Shown: positions 49,841 to 61,203, counted from the stretch's first letter. The stretch is DNA of 64,000 nucleotides from Stropharia rugosoannulata (GCA_028532985.1 JANCIK010000002.1:3534001-3598000), one strand, 5' to 3'. Notes: generated by a model not told the origin, from the sequence alone. Program-made: numbers and translations.

Positions 49841-49864
49841 CAGTTGAGATCCTCATAACCCATA
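49841..49864 (+). repeat. Left terminal inverted repeat of the MITE-like element
   Basis: 24 bases starting CAGTTGAGATCC and ending AACCCATA, preceded by TA. Three mismatches to the right end. Confidence 0.85.
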
Positions 49865-50300
49865 CCCATCGGGAGTCACCCCAGGCTATGGGTTTTGAGA
49901 GGTTATGGGTTGCGAGAAGTGTGATAAAAATAGATTATAACATTTTTCGTCCGCCAACTCCAGTAATCTCGTCCCAAATGCCTCCAGCTCCTATAACATA
50001 ATCGTACTATGCAAAATTATCTCTAGTATTCATACCACAACGAAGATAGATCATTTATTGACTACGTCTTTGTCCAACCGCTGCAAGTCGGACAATGATT
50101 CGGAGTTTTAATTCTATTATTCTGACAAGAAAGAACGGTTTGGGACCTTTTTTAGGGGTATCAATACGCTTAAGAGACATTGGAGGCAAATATTGTGAGT
50201 GTATTTGGTAATTCTCAAGGTTTCTGTCCATCGGGTCGATAATTTTGTCAGGTCGGCCCCCATTTTACTAGCAGCAAAACCCATACTTGGCCGAAAAACC

Positions 50301-50420
50301 CTATGGGTTATGGGTTACTGGAAACCTATGGGTTATGGGTCGCAAATCCCCGCAAACCAACTCGGTCGACAGATTTTTCTATGGGTTATATGGAGTTATG
50401 GGTTATGTCGGTTATGGGTT
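50301..50420 (+). repeat. ATGGGTT heptamer repeats inside the element's right end
   Basis: ATGGGTT recurs, sometimes in tandem (ctatgggttatgggtt) and sometimes spaced by 10-45 bases. The unit has 7 bases and differs from the fungal telomere repeat TTAGGG. Subterminal repeats of this kind are often transposase-binding sites. Confidence 0.85.
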
Positions 50421-50436
50421 TTAAGGATTTCAACTG
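50413..50436 (-). repeat. Right terminal inverted repeat of the MITE-like element
   Basis: Reverse complement begins CAGTTGAAATCC and ends AACCCATA; followed by TA at 50437-50438. Confidence 0.85.
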
Positions 50437-50438
50437 TA

Positions 50439-51195
50439 ATCAGAAATCGGTGGACCCCATATTGCTTGAATTTGCCATTTAGATATACAACCTGAGCGTA
50501 CATCAACCACAAAAGAGCCTTAAACACCTGGAAGCAGCCGTAGATTTGCTTTAGCTCTCCATACAATTCAATCAGCGTAAAGTTCATCACTTCCATACTT
50601 CACAGCTGGGCTAAAGGAGTACGCTTTGATTACTACATTCTGGAGTTCAGGCCTCAGGTACTAGTTTATGAAACATATAGAATGACATCTCCATGACTAC
50701 TATGGTTTTGCATCGCAGTCGAATGATGCCTTGCAGAGAAGGTATCAAATCAGTGCTCCATCTACAGCCATCTACTGATTATCAATTTTGATGCCTTCCG
50801 TATTTAGTCTTGACGTTACTATTTATGGAGTGTTCGCGGACGCATAAACCCATTGGTAGCACTGACCTCGGTACCCCAACACGTTTGTTTAAAATCTGTC
50901 TTTCATTCGTTGCTGTATAATATCTGAGCTGAAAGAATGCTACTGTTGAGTCGAACTCGGGTGCGTCAATTTATAAACATGGAAATATACTTATGGATAC
51001 AAAAAATATGTAAATGCGAGTGTGGTACGAGTCTAGAATAATTATAGCAACGGTGTGCAATAGGATATTTAGCTGCTTTAGACAAAACCCATATCATCGT
51101 TTCAACAACACGTTCCTCACGTCAGCCTCTCGGCGACAGCAACCATCGTCTTCCCATAGAATGACCCCGGGGTCGAGTAAATTGAAGCAAGTTGA
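50439..51195. other. Intergenic region right of the transposon
   Basis: A+T-rich, 3' of the leftward REEP-like gene. No gene or repeat recognised. Confidence 0.5.
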
Positions 51196-53174
51196 TCATG
51201 ATCGTTCCCCATTATCTTCTTTGCGTTTATTCAGTTCCTTAGTAGGCTGTAGTCGACTGCGCGTCAATGACCGCTCGAGTGGCCTGGCTTTCGGTGGTAA
51301 AGACGGGAGTGAGCTGGAGGTGTTCCCTGCCCGCGGCCCTCTGGAGATTAGAGCCACCTTGGTCGTAACAGCAGACGAACGAATGACTTTACGCCTCTTC
51401 TCTTCGGGTGGAACAAAACGGAGGGTATTCTCTTTAGCCAGATCATTTTCACCAGTACCTCCGCTAACTATATTGGAAGCTCTCGAAGAGGCTTCGCCTC
51501 GAGGAACGGAATTTTTAAGAGAATTGCCATTTTGTTTCCTAATGGCCAGCATGATGGGAGCAGAGCCAGTGTCGGAAGTTTCTAATGAGTCGCTGTCATG
51601 AATTTGGCGGACCCGGTTTGAAAGGGTATATGAATTGCCACGAGGGTGGGCACGTTTCTTGCCAATGATTGGGGCAGAGATAGCAACGTCGGCAGATGAC
51701 GGAGAGTCAGAGACTGCATCATTATCTGCCTTCAAAGGCGAACCAACATCCGTTGTCGTCAGCGCTGAGGGTCTGCTGACGATACTAGCAGCCGAGGACG
51801 TTGTGGAGAGCGGACTAGCGGGATGCAAGCGCGATCGGAAATTTCCCATTTGAGGAAGGGGCGTCCGAAGTGTAATGTTAAACTGGTCTTCGTCGTCCAT
51901 ACTCTCATCGGACAAGTCTCCGTACATAGAAATTGAATTCCTGGTAGTGTTGATTGTTATGTCGCTCGTGTCGACAGCGGGGCTGGAATTCAGTAGCTCA
52001 CGCTGCGGCAGGAGCGACGGCCGAAAATCCTGCCGTGGTTCTTCTTCAATGGCTGGATAAGTAGCCAAAGTCGCCGTGACCAGAGTACTCGTAACGGCAA
52101 TGGGGGTCGGGGGATATGCAGATGGGAAAGCAGGATATTGCCGCCATTCATCTAGCTTCTGTTGCTCTTGTTTCAAGAGAGCAGCTTGAAGAATTTCGCC
52201 TTCGTCATCAGACACGGAAACTTTTGGCGGGCGCCAGATTTGATGCTGACTGGTTGCGTCAGATCTCAGGGGCATTTTAGGCTCGGTGTCTGGTAGTATA
52301 GGGATGTGAGATTTGGGTTGTGAATCACTCTGGATAGACGATTTGGAGTGTGATGTTTCCTTGCCGTTCGTTCCACGTTGCATTCTGGATAGTGAACTGC
52401 CGGGTTTACCATTACCAACATGCGTGCATTCGCCTGTGGTTGCATGGCCTCCCGATCTTCTCCTTGACTCGGATGATCGGCTTTCAGAGTGTCTGGAAGA
52501 TGCGGGCACAGCAGAATTTTCAAGCAATGAGCTTGCAACATCTGATATATCTGCCCCAGACGAGTATTCTGAAGACGTGCTTTCTCGGCCTGTCACGAAG
52601 CCATCAGACCGTCCTGTGTTCAATCTATGCCACCATTCCATTACCAGGTGGATTGGATACATAGACAACGCGAAAACGAAATCGCCGACCATGAGCATGA
52701 CGTCGAGGATTCCATCGAGGGTTGAAGTGTATGGTTTGAGCATGGGCCTGATCAGATGGAGATAAATAGGTTCTGCGCCCTAAAAGAAGTTTGTGTAAGT
52801 CCAACTTCAGCAGGACAGGTGGCAGAAGACATACTCGTGCTCGGGTAAGAATAAGAAATAAAAGAGCTAATGACTTGAATTCGTTGTAGAAGGGAATAAG
52901 AAGGCAAATAATGTTTTCTGCCATGCGCTCATACATGGATAGAGCGACCTATTCCAGTATTAGAAAGTGTACCCCCTCGTAAGCCGTTGACACTCACCCA
53001 TACAATCCAAACTGCAAGGCAACCCTTCATGTCACGCTTCCTTTGAGACATTGCTCGAATACTTGGACGACCAGCATTCTTAGAAGAAGGTGGAGGTGTT
53101 TTCAGGGTCTTGTAGGAGTCGTATACATTCAGAAAGAGCATAAGCAAACGGAGAATTGGAACGAATAGTGGCAT
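51196..53174 (-). CDS. REEP / HVA22 (TB2/DP1) family membrane-shaping protein with a very long polar tail
   Basis: The family bends ER membrane through hairpin helices. The first exon (start 53174) MPLFVPILRLLMLFLNVYDS YKTLK is a hydrophobic helix. Then the hallmark: MKGCLAVWIVW joins to VALSMYERMAENIICLLIPF YNEFKSLALLFLILTRAR and to GAEPIYLHLIRPMLKPYTST LD. A further helix is VGDFVFALSMYPIHLVMEWW. The remaining ~430 residues are Ser/Thr/Pro-rich and disordered (GGHATTGECTHVGNGKPGSS, SVSDDEGEILQAALLKQEQQ, a basic EEKRRKVIRSS near the end). Yeast Yop1 is about 180 residues, so the total of about 620 is long; long tails occur in some fungal relatives. The tail probably carries phosphorylation or partner sites. 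Confidence 0.9.
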
Positions 53175-53427
53175 GGTTGAAGCTAGAGTTTTGACTTTCG
53201 CTGCTGCGCTGTGAAGAGCATGTATAGAAGGGAGTTCCCCGGCCGCAGCCTTGCACGCGGACTAGGGGATGTCGTGTCGAGGAGGAAAGAGAGACGTTGA
53301 ACCGTGCAGCATGTGTTCGAGCCACGGCTGTTCAATGTGTAGCACATGTTTTACGTAATCAAACCGACGGCGGCCTCGCTTGGGGGGCGGCCTTCCATCA
53401 ACATCAACTCCCTTTTGAACCTACATC
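53175..53427. promoter_or_regulatory. Short bidirectional promoter region
   Basis: 253 bases separate the divergent starts of the REEP-like gene and BUD31, so both promoters lie here. G+C-rich in the middle (ccccggccgcagcc). Confidence 0.4.
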
Positions 53428-54089
53428 ATGCCAAAAATCAGGACGACGAGAACCAAGGCACCCCCGGAGGGCTACGAAGATATTGAAGAGGTCTGCTTTC
53501 AGCCACTCAATGAGCATAAATCTAATGTATATAGTAGATCCTGGAGGACTATGCAAAGAAGATGCGCGATGCTGAAAACGAATCTCATGAAGGCAAGCGC
53601 AAGGCTGAGTCGCTATGGCCCATAATGCGCATTTCGCATGCGCGCTCACGATATATCTATGAATTGTACTACAAGAGAGAAGCTGTCTCAAGGGAACTGT
53701 ACGACTGGCTTTTGAAAGAAGGATATGCAGACCCAAAGTGAGTCACACAATCCCCCCACAGGCAACACCTTCAGCTCACCCGTCAAACGCGATGTCAGTC
53801 TTATAGCCAAGTGGAAAAAAACCGGTTATGAAAAGTTGTGTTGCCTGCGTTGCATCCAAACAAGAGTGCGTTACCCAGCGTTGTTGGCTCGTTCCCCATT
53901 TAATTAGAGATTTAGGACATGAATTATCAAGGATCCACATGTATATGCAGGGTTCCAAAAACGCAGGTCAGGTCAGGGACAGTTGTTGAATGTGTTCACT
54001 GTGGTAAGCATTCATCTACCTGCAGAATATTCCCTTCCCAACTCAGTTTACCCTCCGTAGGTTGTCGTGGGTGCAGTTCTGATTCTTAA
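53428..54089 (+). CDS. BUD31: Pre-mRNA splicing factor BUD31 (G10 family)
   Basis: A small, highly conserved spliceosome protein of the NineTeen complex/activated spliceosome. Five exons: [132 protein letters not shown]; and GCRGCSSDS to the stop at 54087-54089. About 150 residues, the expected length. The Cys-rich C-terminus (CCLRC, CICRV, CVHCGCRGC) holds the zinc-cluster ligands. All are present. Confidence 0.97.
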
Positions 54090-54700
54090 TTCTGATGACT
54101 TCTCTTTCAATGTACATTTGCATTGGATTTCCCCGAGCGATGATGCCGCTGCCATGTAGCTGTGCCCGAACAATACGGCTCGACCTCATCCGGAGACGAG
54201 TCTTCAGCTGCTACCAGGAAGAGTACAAGACCGAGAATTTGCAATCCAATTAGCAATGCTTCTCCGGTATGTACGATCCAGCCACTCCGGTCCTAGGCAT
54301 TACAGATGTTATCTACAAACGTACTGTTGCTGTATTCTACATATGCCAATATTGATAACCCTACCTTCTTATTTTCCATTTCACTGCTTAACAGAATCGT
54401 GTTCTGCAGAATGTCATGACTACAAGACACTGTCCTTCCGCGTACTATATACAGCAGGTGCTCTTGTTCACCAACAAATCATTTTAATTTCACCGCTATG
54501 GGGATCGATATACTCTGGTGCGCACTCCCAAGTTATGTGGTCAACTGTGTTTGGGTGCGTTTCATATTCTGCTAACACTTGGCATTCACTTGGCGTCAAG
54601 GTTCTGTATGTGCCTTGGTTTGGTTCCGAATATCTTGGTCTTATATAAGGTGCTGAAGATCCAGAGTGATTCACTTGTTCACCCCTTTACTTCACCCTCT
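54090..54700. other. Intergenic region between BUD31 and the antiporter
   Basis: Contains 3' sequence of BUD31 and the promoter of the antiporter. A 130-codon frame at 54256-54648 has no domain and is discounted. Confidence 0.5.
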
Positions 54701-57700
54701 ATGGGGGAACTCACCAATTACGCCGCGTATCTACTGTTCTCGAGGGCATCTGTATCAGATCAGGTAATGCACATATTCTACCAATCTCGTCAGACCTTCA
54801 ACAAGTGATCTAATCTTCGTCATTTCTCAGGGAGGCGTAATATCCGGGGAGAACCCTGCTGCATACAATGAACACAACCCAATTCGATTATGGATCATCC
54901 AACTCGGTCAGTCAGACCATATCTCCGCTGTGATGCATGAATTCATTTGCTTGTCTCAGTTATCATCGTTGGGTTGACACAGCTGTTGGCTATGGTTCTA
55001 TCCCGTCTTCGACAGCCTAGGGTCATTGCAGAGGTCATCGGAGGTGTTCTACTTGGCCCTAGTGTTATGGGACGCATTCCAGGATTCCAAGAGAATATAT
55101 TTCCCAAGCAAAGTATTCACTTGCTGTCCCTAACAGCGTCAATTGGATTAATCCTTTTCCTCTTCCTCGTCGCACTGGAAATTGATACCCGTCTCATGAA
55201 ACGGAAAATCGTCGCCTCAGCTTCTGTCTCCATTGCCGGTCTCATCATCCCCCTCGGACTGGGCGCAGCTCTCGGTGTTGGAGTTTACAAACAGTTTATA
55301 TCCCAGGAGGTCAACTTCGGATACTTTTTGTTATTCGTCGCCGTAGCCGTTGGCATCACTGCGTTTCCTGTCCTTTGTCGAATTCTCACCGAACTTAAAC
55401 TCCTCGACACGGAGGTTGGCCTGGTCACACTCTCAGCTGGAATTGGCAACGACGTCGTGGGGTGGATTCTCCTAGCACTCACGGTCGCGCTGGTCAATGC
55501 GTCGACTGGAGTAACTGCGGTGTACGTTTTATTGGCGTGCGCCGGATACACTGCGTTCTTGCTTTACCCTGGTCGATGGGCTTTCCGTTGGTTCGCAAAG
55601 CGCACGGGGAGTCTCGAGCAGGGGTCCCCGACTCCGCTCATGATGACAGTTACCCTCTTGATTGTCTTCATTTCGGCATTCTTCACGGACATTATTGGTG
55701 TACATGCGATATTCGGTATGTGTCTTCTCCAAGTCTTCATACGTCTTGGAAATGGCTGATCGCGAGAACAGGTGGTTTTTTGGCCGGCTTGATCATCCCC
55801 CACGATAACGGTTTTGCAATCTCATTCGTTGAGAAGTTGGAAGATCTGGTAACCATCATCTTTCTCCCTATCGTATGTGTTTTCGTATCATATCCGATAT
55901 CGCCGTTTAATGACAGGGTCATATAGTACTTCACATTATCTGGATTAAACACTAATCTTGCCTTGCTTAATGATGGCATTGTTTGGGGATACGTTGTCCT
56001 AATATGTCTCGTTGCATTCACATCTAAATTTGTAGCCTGCGGTTTGGCGGCATATTTGCACGGATTCAACTGGAGGGAGGCAGGAGCTATTGGCTCTCTG
56101 ATGAGCTGTAAAGGGTAAGCTATACCATCTGCTTTTGGAGCTTCGTTTCTCACCACCCAACAGACTAGTCGAGCTGATTGTGCTAAATATCGGTCTCGAA
56201 GCGGAAATTCTATCTCCGCAAACGTTTTCCATGTTTGTCGTGCATGCCCTTATCTTGACATTTGCCACTACTCCTCTTGTCTTACTGTTCTATCCCTCAC
56301 GGTATCGCATACACCTTCGCGGAGAGAAGAAAGTGACGGGCGATGAGACTGCACACTCTTCAAAGCCTTGCTCTGACGAAGACTACAAAACTAGATTTAC
56401 CGTAGTGCTCGACAAGATCGAAGCACTCCCTGCAGCAATGACTCTATCCCAGCTCATTGAGCTACCGTCATCCTTGTCAACAGCATCTGAATCCTCCGAG
56501 AAGTCATCTGAGTCCACGCACAGCCATTCAGCGTCACCCATGACTATCGAAGTCCTGCGCCTCATAGAACTTACGAACCGAACTTCCGCCGTCCTCCGCT
56601 CGCAGGAGGCAGACTCTCTTATTCATAACGACCCCATTGTTTCAGTATTCCGTACATTTGGCCAGCTTCACAACTTCAGTGTCTCCGCCAACCTCTCCGT
56701 TGTCAACTTTTCCGAATTTCCTGACGCAATTGCATCCCATGTCGCCGCGACCTCATCACAAATGGTCATTATCCCTTGGGCACGCGGAGCAACTTCTGTT
56801 CTGCTTGAAGACGAGACGCAGAGCGGGGGCCAGCAGCAGCCACAAGGCGCACGAAACCCATTCGATGGCGTATTCCAGAAGACGACTGTAGAAGACCAAA
56901 CGAGCTCGATAGTGTATTCCGAGTTCATAAGGAACGTGTTTGCGCAGTCCCCCAGTGACATCGCCCTGTTTGTTGACCGAGGCGCTAGCGCGAGTGTCCC
57001 GGCGGGAGCAAGTCCGCAGCATATCTTCTTGCCATTCCTCGGAGGCCCGGATGACCGGCTGGCCTTGAACTTCCTCATTCAGCTATGCCATCGTCCGTCG
57101 GTGACCGCGACGGTGGTGAGGATTACTAAGAGTGAGGCGCCATGGAGTCTGTCGACGAGTGGGACGGGGGGGAAGGAAGGTTCGGCTCCTGCGTCCCCAA
57201 GCCCGCTGCTGCCGCACTCTGTAAGTCTAACATTACAGTTTGTTTGGACTCATCATCTCCGTTTACTCACCTCGATTCTTTGTAGACCATCGCTGCCGCT
57301 GACACTATCTACGGGCACCATAATACGCAAACACGCATGCACTCTGATACGGCGGACAACATCCTTTGGGACACCCTTTCCAGCTCATCTCAATCCTCGC
57401 GGGCACCGAGTACTGCTGCTGCGCTCGCGCGGATCCACTTCCAAAGCGAGGAACACCCCACGCCCCTACGACGCATCACCGAACTCGCACGCGCCGAGGC
57501 AGCCGTGTCGTCCAAAAGGACATTGCTGGTCGTCACTGGTCGCTCGCGGCGTCTCGCAGTTGAGCACCTCGGCGCTGAATTGCTGGAGCTGGCGGGCGAG
57601 CTAGGGCAGACGCTGAGCAACTCAGTGCCGAAGACTCTTGGCGACGTTGGCGCAGCGCTCGTGGCGACGAGTGTGCAAGCGAGCCTGCTCGTGCTGCAGG

Positions 57701-57720
57701 CCGCGCCGGGGGCGCTCTGA
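54701..57720 (+). CDS. KHA1: K+/H+ antiporter, Kha1-like (CPA2 family)
   Basis: Monovalent-cation/proton antiporter, in yeast acting in Golgi/endosomal membranes. Start MGELTNYAAYLLFSRASVSD; then GGVISGENPAAYNEHNPIRL WIIQLVIIVGLTQLLAMVLS RLRQPRVIAEVIGGVLLGPS VMGRIPG, a close family match. About 12 helices follow, including LILFLFLVALEIDTRLMKRK, VGITAFPVLCRILTELKLLD and AGIGNDVVGWILLAL (the Asn-Asp ion-binding pair), GGFLAGLIIPHDNGF, and YFTLSGLNTNLALLNDGIVW GY. The C-terminal ~430 residues are cytosolic with USP-like segments (SSQMVIIPWARGATSVL, HIFLPFLGGPDDRLALNFLI). A Gln-rich insert (GGQQQPQG) interrupts the tail. The stop is at 57718-57720. About 890 residues, six introns. Confidence 0.95.
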
Positions 57721-58153
57721 TGAATGTGATGAATGCCTACTGTCCAAGCAGCGCACATCGTTTTGCCTACACTTCGTTCTTTTATTCTGGCCGTGGATTT
57801 TGGCCTCGATTTATCACGTTTTGGATGTTCAGATTTTACATCTCATTTTGGGCAAATCTTGGGGGTATCTTTTGCTTTTCTATCGTACCAGTTTACGATT
57901 TATGTTAACCTAGTGTACTATTAGCTTTACCTGACATGTCTTTTCACGCAATGCAATGATCTTTATGAAAGTTTACGATGTCACTAATTTGTCCTCACCT
58001 CGAAGCTTGATGTTCTCACTAGCACATCCCCACTATATCAATAAAACCAATAAAATATTTTGTTCTGAATTCGATGATACATAGTTATTACATTTGTACA
58101 AGAAATTGTCCGAATACCGCAGGCGTTGAGAGATAAGACGAGAGGAGGAGGAG
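57721..58153. other. Convergent 3' region between the antiporter and the coiled-coil protein
   Basis: 3' UTRs of two convergent genes. A+T-rich. No other feature. Confidence 0.5.
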
Positions 58154-59428
58154 CTACTTGGGCACGGTAACATCGACCTTGTGCGAGCCACCTTCGCACA
58201 AGAACCCTGTCTCCGTCTGCGTCCATGAGTATCCCTGAGGGCATGTCTCTGCCTTCCCGACTGTCACCGTTACCTTTGTAACCCCAGCCCCGCTCGAATC
58301 CGACCTGCCCCTCCTCGTCTCCAATATGGCCTTCGCCATGGCTATGAATTCTTCCCTGAAGCGCGCATTCGCCACTCGCTCCTCGTGCTCCTCGCGCCTC
58401 GCCGTTCGCGCCTCTTGCCGCGCCTGCCTGCGCTCCCTCCTCTCTTCATCCTCGCGTGCCCTCTTCTCCGCTTCGAGGCGCTCGCGCTCTTCGCGCTCCT
58501 CCCGCGCCTTGCGCTCTGCCTCGGCGCGAGCTGCCTCCTCCACCTCTTTGCGCTGCCATGTCGCAGAGACGCGCACGCGCAGAGTGCGTAGGAGTTCCGC
58601 AGTAGGGAACTCGTCGACATTCATGATAAGGTAGACATGCGCGCCCTCGCTGACGCGAACATCGGGAGAGACGCGGATATTATCTAGATGACGGGACCAG
58701 CCGCCGTCTGGCTTCACAGAAACGGTGGAAAAAGCTGTTGACAAAGCTAGGGCTTGTACCGGGTCGAGCAACTGGGGGGGTGGGGGCGCGCTGGTGTGAC
58801 CCACTTCTTTCGGCACCTTCTCTTGGTAGTCTTTGATGAAGAGGGAATCCATAGCCTTGTCTTCGCCGACACTGCAAACACCGCAGCGTAGTATCGCAGT
58901 GGTGACGAGTAAGTCGGTTTGAATGAACGCCTCTCCACCAGCGTGCGCCGTGCTGTAGCCCACCATGCAAGAAACTTCCCGTAGTGTCGGGGAGTTTGCG
59001 TCGTTAGGTGCGGGGACCGGGATACATAACGACCATTTCATCGGAGACGGAATGCACGCGCATTGGGTGCAGGGGCAGGTGACGGGCTGGATCGCTTTGT
59101 GAATGGCATCAGGGACTGCCCAAGTCGTCGCGTTCGAGCGAAAAGAATACGCTGTTTTCAATAGCGCCCAGGTTTCGGAAGAGGTAGGAGGGAATGTTGC
59201 CTTTGCGGCAGTAGGATCCGGACTGATTACCGGTGTTTTATTAGAGGAGGTCTGTATCGGAATTGGTGTCGGAGGAAGCTCCTTAGCGTTGAAGTTGATG
59301 CGCAGAGGGACGCGGGGGCACATAGTGGTGGCTGTCGTTGTTCGGCACGTTTTTGGGGTACGCACAGCTATGGATATTTGGATAAGTAGATAAAAAGTTA
59401 AGCTCTTGAAGAATGAGGGCGCAATCAA
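58154..59428 (-). CDS. Uncharacterised protein with a Glu/Arg-rich coiled coil
   Basis: A single exon of 424 codons. Residues 9-22 (SLTFYLLIQISIAV) are hydrophobic and could be a signal or anchor. The first half has several cysteines (CPCTQCACIPSPMKWSLCIP, ILRCGVCSVGEDKA). Residues of about 290-360 form a strongly charged helix (EEAARAEAERKAREEREERE), probably a coiled coil. The C-terminus reads VTVTVGKAETCPQGYSWTQT. The long open frame, sensible composition and lack of introns support a real gene, although G+C-rich charged repeats can also open frames. The opposite strand here also stays open (58326-58634), a shadow of the same composition. The family is not recognised. Confidence 0.65.
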   Translation of the reverse strand: MIAPSFFKSLTFYLLIQISIAVRTPKTCRTTTATTMCPRVPLRINFNAKELPPTPIPIQTSSNKTPVISPDPTAAKATFPPTSSETWALLKTAYSFRSNATTWAVPDAIHKAIQPVTCPCTQCACIPSPMKWSLCIPVPAPNDANSPTLREVSCMVGYSTAHAGGEAFIQTDLLVTTAILRCGVCSVGEDKAMDSLFIKDYQEKVPKEVGHTSAPPPPQLLDPVQALALSTAFSTVSVKPDGGWSRHLDNIRVSPDVRVSEGAHVYLIMNVDEFPTAELLRTLRVRVSATWQRKEVEEAARAEAERKAREEREERERLEAEKRAREDEERRERRQARQEARTARREEHEERVANARFREEFIAMAKAILETRRGRSDSSGAGVTKVTVTVGKAETCPQGYSWTQTETGFLCEGGSHKVDVTVPK

Positions 59429-60594
59429 TGAACGGTGAGTCAGTGATGATAGTAGCCTGGCTACTATTTATAAATATTGCCGAATAGGCGCCCATGGGCC
59501 TCTGTGTGCGAATCACCGCCACGAGGCTAAGCGAGGCTTAGCTCCGCGACGCGGATCCCACCCATCAATCCACATTAGGCAGCAAAAAAACTCACCACGC
59601 ACAGCGTCCTGCCTTGTTCGTCCACCACGCGTCGCGGTCATGCCTCCTTGAAGAAGGCGGGGCGGCGACTTCTGCATTTATTCACGCCCACATGCCGCCG
59701 AGCCTCTTATTCTCCTCTAATGCCGCCCGGGTTACCTTGTCTCCCCTTGCGGCCATCTCAAGGCTCGAGGTGGTGCGGAAGGTCTCCGGCTGCTTGGTGC
59801 ATTCTAAGTCCCTTTTGTGTAGTTAGGAGAGGAACAAAAGCAGTAAAAGCTTATATGGCATGAGCAGCCTGAAGGAAAAAATGGTCGCCGCGCGATGCAC
59901 GAAGAAGCTATAGAAAGCTGAAGAAAGCATGCCATCGAAACCACTCGTGTTATCCTATGAAAGTACGTAGTAACTACGGCAGTAATACTAACGACGATAC
60001 AAATAAGATATTTAGTTGGGTACAGTTGTCTGACACATCCAGAAGCTCTGGTCAATTAAAACAGCGCGAAGGGTGTGCGAAGAGGCAACCCTTGAGGCCT
60101 GAGGTTAAAGCTGAATCGAGATGAAATTGCACAGCCAGTGGGGGAAACCGCAGAAACAGAAGCCTGAACAATAAATGACCTTCCTTCGAAAGCGGTGCAC
60201 ATCCCTATTATCTTATCGCGGACTCTAATAAGGGACACTATGTAAAGGCTAATTGTGCTCCCGTTTGGATATGACTCACGACCACCTTAAACTAGCAGTT
60301 GATTGTCATGGCATGAGGCAAAATGGGAAAGTGGCGTAATGTTCATAAGGTCGTGTAAAGCTTCGATCTTGCTGTAAACGTTCTTACCAAGCGCAACAAT
60401 TCTCATGATCGAGAAGAGCTATGAAATGTGAGTGATTCAACTTGTATATGTATTCCAAGAACATCCTAACAACATATGAAACCACATTTCAATTTCTATG
60501 AACTAAAGAACGAAGTCGTCGATAAAACCATCTATCGCACATCCTTCAGCTATTCTGAGTTATTCTCCCTTTGCAATGTTTTTGAATCACAAAC
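59429..60594. other. Intergenic region between coiled-coil and small secreted protein genes
   Basis: About 1.17 kb. A G+C-rich part at 59520-59780 (aggctaagcgaggcttagct is a small imperfect palindrome near 59522-59541) followed by A+T-rich sequence. No gene recognised. Confidence 0.45.
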
Positions 60595-61203
60595 CTAGCT
60601 AGTCGTCGCATCGAAGGTGACCTTGGACGCGGCTTGTCCAGCGGCGGCCTTGTCCAGGGCAATGTTCTTATCTAGCTTTTTCTGCTCGGCGGCCAGAGAA
60701 GTAGCGACGTCCTTGCCTTGTGCCTGCTGGATCTGGAGCTCGAGAACAGCAGCCGTGAGCTTTAGCACCTTGTTCTGGATCTTGCCGTTCTGCAAATACA
60801 TCATGAACTCACGTGTCCAGCTAATCTAACCACAGCAGGAGGGGCGTACCTGGAGCGCCGTCTTTTCCTCGTTGTCCGTTGCCTCCTTGATCGCGGGGTT
60901 GAACGCGCCCGTCTCGGCCTTGTTCGCGATCTTGTGCACGCTCTTGATGAACTGGAGGTCCGACGCAGCGACGTTGGCGAGGTCGGTGAGGTCGAGTGCA
61001 GAGAAGCGCGAGAGGGCGTCTGCCTGTGCGGTGCCCGCGACGTCGCCTGAGATCGAGAGGTCGTCGTAAGTTTCTGCGGCGGTGAACACCGCTGCGTTGG
61101 CGCGGCGCGTCATGGCGCTTCGCGCGCCCTGACTGGGGAGGGGTGCTGCCAGCGCGGCAGTGAAAAGGGCAAAGAGAGCGAGAAGAATGGCAGGGAACTG
61201 CAT
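60595..61203 (-). CDS. Small secreted protein
   Basis: Two exons, about 180 residues. The start MQFPAILLALFALFTAALAA (61201-61203) is a clear signal peptide, with cleavage expected after ALA-A. The mature part is Ala-rich and helical: FTAAETYDDLSISGDVAGTA, ADALSRFSALDLTDLANVAA, FIKSVHKIANKAETGAFNPA IKEATDNEEKTALQ. After a short intron it continues NGKIQNKVLKLTAAVLELQI QQAQGKDVATSLAAEQKKLD, ending FDATTS. It has no cysteine in the mature chain, unlike many effectors. Similar Ala-rich small secreted proteins are common in Agaricomycetes; the function is unknown. Confidence 0.85.

Larger units (their letters stand above)
49839..50438. mobile_element. Non-autonomous DNA transposon (MITE-like), TA-flanked, with terminal inverted repeats
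   Basis: An element of 596 bases (49841-50436) bounded by TA on both sides. The left end begins CAGTTGAGATCCTCATAACC and the right end, reverse-complemented, begins CAGTTGAAATCCTTAAAACC; the first 24 bases match at 21 positions. TA flanks plus ends beginning CAGT fit the Tc1/mariner superfamily. It has no transposase frame. Inside the ends are repeated ATGGGTT heptamers: two near the left (about 49887-49910) and at least six near the right (50301-50420). Twenty-one of 24 matching end bases indicate fairly recent insertion. An 8-bp duplication expected for hAT elements was looked for and not found. Confidence 0.8.

Noticed and set aside
50301..50420. An interstitial telomere repeat.
   Set aside because: The unit is ATGGGTT (7 bases), not TTAGGG, and it sits inside a unit with terminal inverted repeats.
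49839..50438. A hAT-type element with an 8-base target duplication.
   Set aside because: Flanking 8-mers do not match; both sides have TA, which fits mariner-type insertion better.
58326..58634. A rightward Arg/Ser/Leu-rich frame inside the coiled-coil gene.
   Set aside because: Antisense shadow of Glu/Arg codons; composition is low complexity.
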